Below, in pieces: positions 58,365 to 64,000 of a stretch of 64,000 nucleotides of DNA. The notes under the pieces were generated by a model, which saw nothing but the letters and a program-made list of their open reading frames with translations, was not told the origin of the DNA and searched no databases. Each line of letters opens with the position of its first letter. Within the stretch, counting starts at the first letter, position 1. The translations under genes and the position numbers were made by a program. Origin of the DNA: Saprospiraceae bacterium (lineage in GTDB: Bacteria > Bacteroidota > Bacteroidia > Chitinophagales > Saprospiraceae); contig JADKBS010000001.1 in assembly GCA_016714985.1 (NCBI GenBank), forward strand, positions 391,001 to 455,000. The letters are read 5' to 3'.

Positions 58365-58382
58365 CATATCAAAAACCGTTTT

Positions 58383-58868
58383 ATGATAGCGAAAAAAAAG
58401 CTGGTTATAAGTGCTATCTGTTTATTCCTTCTTCCATTCGGCTGCAAACAAGAGGCCCCCAAGTCGGTGGAAGTGCTCCAAAATTTTGCCTCTGGCGAAA
58501 TTTCACGCCGCCATACAGAACTCAACGGCAAAAAAGAAGGCATGATGACGGAGTATTACCTCGATGGCAAGGTGCGCTCCAAGCGCTTTTTCAAAAATGA
58601 CCAACAGGTCGGGCGGACGGAGTTTTATTTTCCGAAAGGGCAAATCAAAGAGGTTCAGTTCTTCAACGAGAACGGGGTGAAGCAAGGAATCGACTCTTCG
58701 TTTTATGAAAATGGGAAACCGCAAATGGTGCTCGGCTTTGAAGAAGGCAAAAAGCACGGCTACCTGCGCAAATGGTCGCCCGAAGGCCAGTTGATTTATG
58801 AGGCCCGTTATGAGTTGGACACGCTGGTGGAGGTCAAGGGGGAGGTGTTGAAAAAACGCAATCACTGA
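58383..58868 (+). CDS. MORN/YwqK-type repeat lipoprotein
   Basis: A 161-residue lipoprotein from MIAKKKLVISAICLFLLPFGC. The mature part has about five MORN-like repeats of the form (G)xxxGxxxxYYxDGKxxxxxxF: NGKKEGMMTEYYLDGKVRSKRFF, GRTEFYFPKGQIKEVQFF, QGIDSSFYENGKPQMVLGFEEG, HGYLRKWSPEGQLIYEARY. Such proteins are often annotated as YwqK-family antitoxins, a label without direct support here. Likely an outer-membrane or periplasmic binding protein. An in-frame ATG at 58338 lies inside the terminator hairpin and is rejected. Confidence 0.82.
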   Translation: MIAKKKLVISAICLFLLPFGCKQEAPKSVEVLQNFASGEISRRHTELNGKKEGMMTEYYLDGKVRSKRFFKNDQQVGRTEFYFPKGQIKEVQFFNENGVKQGIDSSFYENGKPQMVLGFEEGKKHGYLRKWSPEGQLIYEARYELDTLVEVKGEVLKKRNH

Positions 58869-58945
58869 CAAACAGCCATCGTATTGCATACCTTGAATTA
58901 AGTAAATTCTAATTTGTCTTGCTTTCTCGCCTATATGGTCCTTGG

Positions 58946-58953
58946 TACTTTTG
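58946..58953 (+). promoter_or_regulatory. Candidate -7 box (TACTTTTG) for the receptor gene
   Basis: TAnnTTTG match 61 bp before the ATG at 59014. Confidence 0.5.
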
Positions 58954-59013
58954 CAGCAGCCAATGAGGCCATTTCCGACCCTTGACCGACTGCAATCCTC
59001 AATTTTTCCCTAG

Positions 59014-61191
59014 ATGAAAAAGCTCTTTTTCCCATGGAGCATGGTAATGCTCACTTCGACCATCCTTTTTTCCCAAAATTCCACCGATACCCTGAAGCAA
59101 ATCCAACTCTATCAAGTTGAGGTTACGGAAAGCCGCAGCACCATCGCCCGTTTGCCAAAAACGGCGGATGGCTTCATCTGGTCGGGCAAAAAGAACGAGG
59201 TCATCAACCTCCAAGCCTCCGACGCCAATATCGCCGAGAAATCCCCCCGCCAGATTTTCGCCAAAGTGCCCGGCGTCTTCGTTTACGACATGGACGGCAC
59301 GGGCAACCAAGTCAATATCTCTACCCGTGGCCTCGACCCGCACCGGGGCTGGGAGTTCAATATCCGCAAGAACGGCATCATCACCAACACCGACCTCTAC
59401 GGCTACCCGGCCAGCCACTTCACCTTGCCGATGGAGGCCGTCGAGCGCATCGAAATGGTGCGGGGAACGGGGGCGCTGCAATATGGCCAGCAGTTCGGCG
59501 GCTTGATTAACTATGTGGTAAAGCAACCCGACACCACCCGCTCCATCGGGCTGGAAACGGTCAACAGCGTCGGCTCCTTCGGGATGCTGAGCACCTACAA
59601 CGCCATCGGTGGCAAGGTGGGCAAGCTCGAATACTACGCCTACTACAGCCGTCGGGGTGCCGATGGCTACCGGGAAGACAGCCGCTCGGACTTCAACGGC
59701 CAATCGGTCATGCTGCGCTACCGGCCTAGCAAAAACCTGAGCCTCACGGCGGAGTTTTCACATTCTGAATATGTGATTCAACTGGCGGGGCAGCTCACCG
59801 ACAGCATGTTCCAGCAGACCCCCCGCCAGAGCACCCGCAGCCGCAACTATTACAGCCCCGATATTTATGTGCCTTCCATCAGTCTCGACTGGGCCTTGGG
59901 CGAAAACTCCCGCCTGAAATGGACGACCTCTGCCGTGTATGGCAGCCGCAGCAGCGTCCTGTTCGACAAGCCAGCCACCACGGCAGACGTGATTGACCCC
60001 ACCACGCTCAACTACGCCAACCGCCAAGTGGACATTGACAACTACCACAGCCACACCTCAGAGCTACGTTTTTTGCACAATTATCATCTGGGCAAAATTG
60101 GCGGGACTGTGGCCGCCGGCGTGCAGTACATCAACAACGACCTGCACCGCCGCCAGCAGGGCAAGGGCACCACTGGCACCGATTTCGACCTGACCGTGGT
60201 GGATGGCAAATGGGGACGTGACATGCACTTCAAGACGCAGAACATTGCTTTTTTTGTAGAAAATCTCTTCCAAATCACCGACCGCTTCAGCGTCAGCCCT
60301 GGTGTGCGATTGGAGTCGGGCGAGTCGAAAATGTCGGGCTATATCAGCTACCTGCCCGACGACGAGGTGCCGAACACCATCAAGCACCAATTCCCATTGT
60401 TTGGGGTGAACACCGAGTACAAACTGGGCGAACTGCAAACGCTTTACGCAGGTTGGTCTCAGGCGTACCGCCCCGTTATTTTCAAGGACATCATCCCCGG
60501 TTCGCTGCTCGAAAAATCGGACAAAAACCTCAAAGATGCCCAAGGCTACAATTTTGAGGCAGGCTATCGAGGCGCTGCTGGCGGCTTCCGCTGGGACATT
60601 GGTGTGTTCAGGATGCAGTACAACAACCGCCTCGGCAACCAAGCGGTGCAGGAGGACAGCAGCTTCTATGTTTTCAGGACGAACATTGGCAACTCGGTGA
60701 CGCAGGGCGTCGAGCTTTTTGCTGAATACAATTTCAAAATGAGCGGCGCTTGGCGGGCGAGCATTTTCAACTCGACTGCCTACATGGACGCCCAATATGA
60801 GGATGCCGCCATCAGGGTAGGCAGCGACAACGTGGACATCAGCGGCAACAACGTGGAGAGCGTCCCAGCGTGGATTTCCCGTAGTGGTTTCACCTTGAAA
60901 TATAAAACCGCCAGCCTGACCGCCCTCTACAGCTACACTGCCGAGAGCTTCGCCGACCCGCTGAACACGGTGAAGCCATCCGCCACGGGTGCAGTGGGCG
61001 TGGTGCCGGCCTACGGCCTGCTTGACCTGAATGCTACTTGGCGCATCACGAGCAACGTGACCCTGCGCATGAGCCTGAACAATGTGCTTGACAATCAATA
61101 TTTTACGAAAAGGCCGTCGTTCTATCCCGGCCCCGGCATCTGGCCATCGGATGGAAGGAGCGGGAATGTGTCTGTTGGCGTGAGGTTCTAA
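59014..61191 (+). CDS. TonB-dependent outer-membrane receptor (FecA-like)
   Basis: Energy-dependent importer in the outer membrane. 725 residues: signal peptide (MKKLFFPWSMVMLTSTILFSQ), a plug domain (VINLQASDANIAEKSPRQIFAKVPGVFVYDMDGTGNQVNISTRGLDPHRGWEFNIRKNG ... VERIEMVRGTGALQYGQQFGGLINYV) and a 22-strand barrel ending GNVSVGVRF. The plug layout with NISTRGLDPHRGWEF matches FecA-type siderophore/ferric citrate receptors. There is no SusD partner and no carboxypeptidase-regulatory-like N-terminal domain, so it is not a SusC. Followed after 47 bp by a gene for a membrane-bound AraC regulator whose sensor resembles a sugar-binding module. Confidence 0.9.
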   Translation: MKKLFFPWSMVMLTSTILFSQNSTDTLKQIQLYQVEVTESRSTIARLPKTADGFIWSGKKNEVINLQASDANIAEKSPRQIFAKVPGVFVYDMDGTGNQVNISTRGLDPHRGWEFNIRKNGIITNTDLYGYPASHFTLPMEAVERIEMVRGTGALQYGQQFGGLINYVVKQPDTTRSIGLETVNSVGSFGMLSTYNAIGGKVGKLEYYAYYSRRGADGYREDSRSDFNGQSVMLRYRPSKNLSLTAEFSHSEYVIQLAGQLTDSMFQQTPRQSTRSRNYYSPDIYVPSISLDWALGENSRLKWTTSAVYGSRSSVLFDKPATTADVIDPTTLNYANRQVDIDNYHSHTSELRFLHNYHLGKIGGTVAAGVQYINNDLHRRQQGKGTTGTDFDLTVVDGKWGRDMHFKTQNIAFFVENLFQITDRFSVSPGVRLESGESKMSGYISYLPDDEVPNTIKHQFPLFGVNTEYKLGELQTLYAGWSQAYRPVIFKDIIPGSLLEKSDKNLKDAQGYNFEAGYRGAAGGFRWDIGVFRMQYNNRLGNQAVQEDSSFYVFRTNIGNSVTQGVELFAEYNFKMSGAWRASIFNSTAYMDAQYEDAAIRVGSDNVDISGNNVESVPAWISRSGFTLKYKTASLTALYSYTAESFADPLNTVKPSATGAVGVVPAYGLLDLNATWRITSNVTLRMSLNNVLDNQYFTKRPSFYPGPGIWPSDGRSGNVSVGVRF

Positions 61192-61213
61192 TTTTACAAT
61201 GACTTCCGTGCCC

Positions 61214-61221
61214 TATTTTTG
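61214..61221 (+). promoter_or_regulatory. Candidate -7 box (TATTTTTG) for the AraC-type gene
   Basis: TAnnTTTG match 17 bp before the ATG at 61239. Confidence 0.5.
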
Positions 61222-61238
61222 CCCCACAAAACCACTCC

Positions 61239-62537
61239 ATGTACTCTCGTTTGGCCTTGCTTTGCTTCGCAATGTGTCTTGCCGTCCTTGCCCAAGGACA
61301 GCAAGACACGCTGGCCATTTCTTTCGCTTCGCAAAACATCCACATTGACGGTCAGTCTGACGATTGGAGCACTTCCCCTTTGATTTTCATCGTAGAAAAC
61401 CCTCGCACCGCCGACAGCAACCGGGTGGCGCTGCGCCTCGCTTGGGACGAGCAGCACCTCTTCGGCCTCGCCGAAATCAGCGACCGACAGCTCGTCAAAT
61501 TGCGCAGTGGCACCAACAACCCTACCCTTAACCTCGGCGACGCCGCCGAAATCTACCTCGACCCCCTCAATGACAGCCACGAGCACATGGACGTGAACGA
61601 CTACCAGTTCATCATGGACGTGGGTGGCGATTATGCCATTTTCAAGGGCGATAAAAATTTCATCAAAGAAGAATACCAGACGCCCAAGGACACCGGGTTG
61701 GCCACCATCGCCTTCGATTTCAAGGCCCTTTTGCATGGCAGCCTTAACGTTGAAAACGATGTGGACGAGGGCTGGACGCTCGAATTTGCACTACCGTGGG
61801 CGGCCTTAGGAGTTCATGCGCAGCGGGGCACGGCCTTCCGCCTTGACTTCTGCCTTGACGACATGGATGCCCAAGTGCGGCTGGAAGACTACGATGAAGA
61901 AGATGTTATCGTGCCGTTCAGCTACGCCAGCTGGCAGGGCGACACGACTTTTGGTTTTCCGAACCGCTGGCGCGTCTGTAAGTTATCGGGCGAGCCGGAC
62001 ACGCTGACGAAGGCATGGCGCTTTTCGGGCAAATGGGGTTTTCTGCTGCTGGCCGTGGCCGTGTTGCTGGCCTTGGGCATCGCCTTGCGGCAATACCTGC
62101 TCATTAGGCGCTTGCGCAAGCTGCCCCGCCAGTCGGAAGTGGAACTGACGCCCGCCGGGAACTGGGCCATCGAGCAGCCCATTGCGGAGCGCCCCCAACT
62201 GCCCAATGCCGGGTTATTCGACCGCTTGCGGGCGCTCGTGCTGGAGCGGATGCACGACGACATGCGCCCCGAAGACCTTGCCTCGGCGGCCAATATGAGC
62301 CTCCGGCAATTGCAGCGCACTTTTCGGGAAGAACTCGACACCTCGCCCCACCATTTTATCATCATGCTGAAAATGGAGCGGGCAGCGGCCATGCTGCGGG
62401 AAGGCAAATCGAATGTGTCGGAAGTGGCGTGGGCACTCGGCTTCACCGACCCGGCGTATTTTTCAAAGGTGTTCAAGAAGTATTTTGGGAGGTCGCCGAA
62501 GGAATTTCAGTCAGGTAAGAGCCACGAACAATTATAA
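61239..62537 (+). CDS. Membrane-spanning AraC-type regulator with periplasmic CBM9-like sensor
   Basis: A 432-residue one-component transmembrane regulator. Order: signal peptide (MYSRLALLCFAMCLAVLAQG) and a periplasmic domain (about 25-245) resembling CBM9/DOMON-type carbohydrate-binding modules (IDGQSDDWSTSPLIFIVENPRTADSNRVALRLAWDEQHLFGLAEISD, NLGDAAEIYLDPLND, GWTLEFALPWAALG). A membrane helix (WGFLLLAVAVLLALGIAL, about 264-282) follows, then a cytosolic AraC helix-turn-helix pair (MRPEDLASAANMSLRQLQRTFREELDTSPHHFIIMLKMERA ... VSEVAWALGFTDPAYFSKVFKKYFGRSPKEF). It should bind a ligand outside and act on DNA while still membrane-bound. The receptor gene upstream is the natural candidate target. 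Confidence 0.88.
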   Translation: MYSRLALLCFAMCLAVLAQGQQDTLAISFASQNIHIDGQSDDWSTSPLIFIVENPRTADSNRVALRLAWDEQHLFGLAEISDRQLVKLRSGTNNPTLNLGDAAEIYLDPLNDSHEHMDVNDYQFIMDVGGDYAIFKGDKNFIKEEYQTPKDTGLATIAFDFKALLHGSLNVENDVDEGWTLEFALPWAALGVHAQRGTAFRLDFCLDDMDAQVRLEDYDEEDVIVPFSYASWQGDTTFGFPNRWRVCKLSGEPDTLTKAWRFSGKWGFLLLAVAVLLALGIALRQYLLIRRLRKLPRQSEVELTPAGNWAIEQPIAERPQLPNAGLFDRLRALVLERMHDDMRPEDLASAANMSLRQLQRTFREELDTSPHHFIIMLKMERAAAMLREGKSNVSEVAWALGFTDPAYFSKVFKKYFGRSPKEFQSGKSHEQL

Positions 62538-62948
62538 AGTCTTATTTCGCGTTGCCTTTTTATCTTCTGCCATTTTAAGAAAGTTTACTGTAGGCAAAAT
62601 TACAGGGGTAAATCCCGCATTTAAGGTGAGCAGGGTGACGAAGCTACGAAGGTAAGGAAATGCAATTGCTGGTGCATTGATTTTAGCAAACGGTGATTCT
62701 ATGAAGTCGGGAAGGACCTTGTCTGAAGCTTCAAACCAAGCCAAATATTCCATTTGCAACGTGAAATCTTGCTGATGAGTAAGATTGACTCTAAACAAAA
62801 CAGCAAAAACATCTTCACGAGATTTGTCAGCGAAAATTTTCAGACCTAAATTAAAAGACTCACTGCCGTCTGGAAGATTTTCGGATTCAGGTCCCATTTT
62901 GTCCAGATGAATCTTTGGCGCTTCAGTATGTAAAAGTCGAATTTGCAT
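62532..62948 (-). CDS. SecB-like chaperone (third gene of a CmdTAC-like operon)
   Basis: A 138-residue protein whose end, INAPAIAFPYLRSFVTLLTLNAGFTPVILPTVNFLKM, matches the SecB family signature (N-A-P-x-I-x-F-P-Y-x-R ... x-x-G-x-x-P-x-x-L-x-x-I/V-N-F). The N-terminal half with VFAVLFRVNLTHQQDFTLQMEYLAWFEA matches the SecB beta-sheet. In toxin-antitoxin-chaperone (TAC) systems a solitary SecB-like protein protects an unstable antitoxin. It starts 8 bp after the small second gene. As Bacteroidota generally lack a housekeeping SecB of the proteobacterial type, a TAC role is the better reading. It overlaps the convergent AraC-type gene by 6 bp. Confidence 0.8.
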   Translation of the reverse strand: MQIRLLHTEAPKIHLDKMGPESENLPDGSESFNLGLKIFADKSREDVFAVLFRVNLTHQQDFTLQMEYLAWFEASDKVLPDFIESPFAKINAPAIAFPYLRSFVTLLTLNAGFTPVILPTVNFLKMAEDKKATRNKTL

Positions 62949-62956
62949 AGTTAAGT

Positions 62957-63250
62957 CTAAGCGGCCATAGCATATTGATAGTTGCTAGCTAAAAGGTTTT
63001 CTATTGAGATATCCTCAATTTCGCTTTTTTCAAAAGCGGTAGCAACCAAGATTACGTCTAGCCATTTAAGATGGGTGTACGTGTACATTGCTGAAGTTAA
63101 CTCTTCATTGCCTATCACCAAAGTCATTGGGATTGATTCGTCAATGTCTTCAAGTTCTACGCCCATTGCTTCGAAATCTGCCACCACCTGTTCTGGTGTA
63201 ACACTATCATAGTAAACTTGTAGTTTTTTCTTTATTGCTTCTAGGTTCAT
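62957..63250 (-). CDS. Small acidic protein, candidate antitoxin (CmdA position)
   Basis: A 97-residue protein of no family I can name. N-terminal part: MNLEAIKKKLQVYYDSVTPEQVVADFEAMGVELEDIDES, acidic and helical. The C-terminus (IEDISIENLLASNYQYAMAA) is hydrophobic and aromatic with several tyrosines, the kind of exposed tail that serves as a chaperone-addiction segment in TAC antitoxins. It lies 12 bp after the toxin-like gene and 8 bp before the SecB-like gene, exactly where the antitoxin sits in CmdTAC. The role is inferred from position and tail character only. Confidence 0.65.
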   Translation of the reverse strand: MNLEAIKKKLQVYYDSVTPEQVVADFEAMGVELEDIDESIPMTLVIGNEELTSAMYTYTHLKWLDVILVATAFEKSEIEDISIENLLASNYQYAMAA

Positions 63251-63262
63251 TGTGATAAATTT

Positions 63263-63835
63263 TCAAATGTTCCAGCTTTTGACAAGCTCTAACGATTCCT
63301 TTTCAATGTTGTCTTCAGGGTGTGAGGTGCAAAGTAACATACAATTCGGTATCATTGAGTGTATTTTTTCAATTCTGTCTTGTCCGAACCGAATGTGCAT
63401 TGGTGAAATTATAACCTCTATATTAGCCTTGTTCTTGATGTTATCAAACACTTTACCGTCGGTGTAATTGTCATCTTTGGACTTAAATGTTTTTCCTTTC
63501 TGACGCATTCGAGCCAGAACAAAACGCTTGTGCTCTAAAAACAGTTCGATACCAGCTTCTTGTCGCAAATCCAAAAGTGCTTCCTCTTTAATCAAAGTCC
63601 TTGCTTTAATTATTGAAAAAGCCTTGAATCCTGTCTTGTGTGCTTCGGACTCGACCCAGTTTTTAGCATGTTCTAGCGGATTACCTATCCCTTGGGTGAA
63701 AAAATACACACCTTCCCCAAGCCAATGGTGTGAACCTTCACTCGGCATAAAATTGGATGCCAAAATGCTATTCCCATTTTTTTCGCTAGTACCGTGCCAG
63801 CCATCGAAATTTAGAATTTTGAAGTCATATTCCAT
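63263..63835 (-). CDS. ADP-ribosyltransferase-like toxin (CmdT position)
   Basis: 190 residues from MEYDFKILNFDGWHGTSEKNG (63835). The ART/PARP-type first motif G-W-H-G-T-S is followed by ILASNFMPSEG, then HHWLGEGVYFF, the second NAD-pocket motif with Tyr (G-x-G-V-Y-F-F), and AKNWVESEA. This H...Y layout is typical of PARP-like toxins and their DUF relatives. Downstream KARTLIKEEALLDL and IEVIISPMHIRFG complete the fold. In CmdTAC, the toxin CmdT is an ADP-ribosyltransferase that modifies mRNA when phage infection frees it. An in-frame extension to 63973 precedes the -7 box (TATCTTTG, 63851-63844) and is disfavoured. Confidence 0.75.
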   Translation of the reverse strand: MEYDFKILNFDGWHGTSEKNGNSILASNFMPSEGSHHWLGEGVYFFTQGIGNPLEHAKNWVESEAHKTGFKAFSIIKARTLIKEEALLDLRQEAGIELFLEHKRFVLARMRQKGKTFKSKDDNYTDGKVFDNIKNKANIEVIISPMHIRFGQDRIEKIHSMIPNCMLLCTSHPEDNIEKESLELVKSWNI

Positions 63836-63843
63836 GTTGAATA

Positions 63844-63851
63844 CAAAGATA
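63844..63851 (-). promoter_or_regulatory. Candidate -7 box (TATCTTTG) for the CmdTAC-like operon
   Basis: Minus-strand TAnnTTTG match only 9 bp before the start codon of the toxin-like gene; the mRNA would be nearly leaderless. Confidence 0.5.
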
Positions 63852-64000
63852 CAAAGGCTAATTTCTTTTTTAGAAAACTGATAATCAACTAATCTCTTCC
63901 CTTTGCGCCTTTTTACCAGTTTTTGGCGCAAAATTCCCTGTACTTGAAAGCCCATCCGCCGTGTTTTGTCCACAAAAAAATCTGTTTTATGAAGTACACC

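Noticed and set aside
58338..58382. Earlier ATG for the MORN lipoprotein
   Set aside because: It lies inside the terminator hairpin of the preceding gene and would hide the lipoprotein signal behind 15 residues.
63836..63973. N-terminal extension of the ART-like toxin
   Set aside because: The extension precedes the -7 box, is very basic and has no ART features; the start at MEYDFKI fits the fold.

Overview
The window looks like chromosomal DNA of a Bacteroidota bacterium, most likely from the Saprospiraceae/Lewinella-Haliscomenobacter side of the phylum. The evidence is type IX secretion (T9SS) C-terminal sorting domains on several secreted proteins, a giant PKD-repeat metalloprotease, TAnnTTTG-type -7 promoter boxes, DUF4292 and Bat-type VWA proteins, effector-associated domains (EAD11) typical of multicellular or filamentous bacteria, and a BamA-UppS neighbourhood. 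Most of the DNA is moderately GC-rich, with AT-rich islands. No rRNA, tRNA or CRISPR array was seen.

Layout. 1-10 kb: end of an Hsp20 gene, a bidirectional terminator, bamA and uppS, a WecA/TagO-type transferase, a BatB-like VWA protein, a TIGR01777 epimerase and a FadH-like enoate reductase. 10-12 kb: two paralogous four-cysteine proteins, one a lipoprotein and one fused to an EAD11 domain and a membrane anchor, separated by a decayed IS1595-like transposase. 12-16 kb: riboflavin synthase, a frameshifted TrmH/SpoU methyltransferase and a frameshifted beta-helix/PA14 protein with an AT-rich patch in the middle. 16-19.4 kb: a minus-strand operon of an EAD11 protein, a DUF2085 protein, a zinc-ribbon membrane protein and an M48-like protein with a damaged zinc motif. 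19.5-24.7 kb: glgC, a four-helix-bundle (IVP/S23) gene sitting between two inverted repeat arms, an ATP-grasp enzyme, lipoproteins and a degenerate MtfA-like protein. 24.8-34 kb: the 1935-residue protease with 18 PKD domains and other secreted proteins. 34-41.4 kb: a VanX-like dipeptidase, TraB/GumN, TPR, aldehyde dehydrogenase, a UPF0175/DUF3368 toxin-antitoxin pair, a GH18 enzyme, and a wreck of IS1, PhyH and LacI fragments. 41.5-51 kb: murA, rsmG, anmK, a phosphate transporter, DUF4292, an EnvC-like activator, a SET protein and asnS. 51-62.5 kb: sigma factor and glycosyltransferase, GH3-beta-lactamase fusion, vanadium haloperoxidase-like protein, MORN lipoprotein, FecA-like receptor and a membrane-spanning AraC regulator. 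62.5-63.8 kb: an AT-rich three-gene operon (ADP-ribosyltransferase-like toxin, small antitoxin-like protein, SecB-like chaperone) with the architecture of the CmdTAC phage-defence system.

Cell-envelope work is a recurring theme: undecaprenyl phosphate synthesis (UppS) and its use (WecA/TagO), peptidoglycan synthesis (MurA) and recycling or cleavage (AnmK, GH3, VanX, EnvC), and outer-membrane assembly (BamA).

Two structural signals run through the whole window. First, more than ten sequence-unrelated families of short tandem repeats, usually arranged as two inverted arms that can fold into a hairpin, sit tightly against start and stop codons; five genes carry them inside the reading frame. 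Second, three copies of a small element have 15-bp terminal inverted repeats beginning G(T/C)AACT or similar and perfect 8-bp target duplications, one inserted inside another; they look like IS66-type MITEs. Several frameshifts between 10.5 and 14.2 kb could be real decay or assembly errors.
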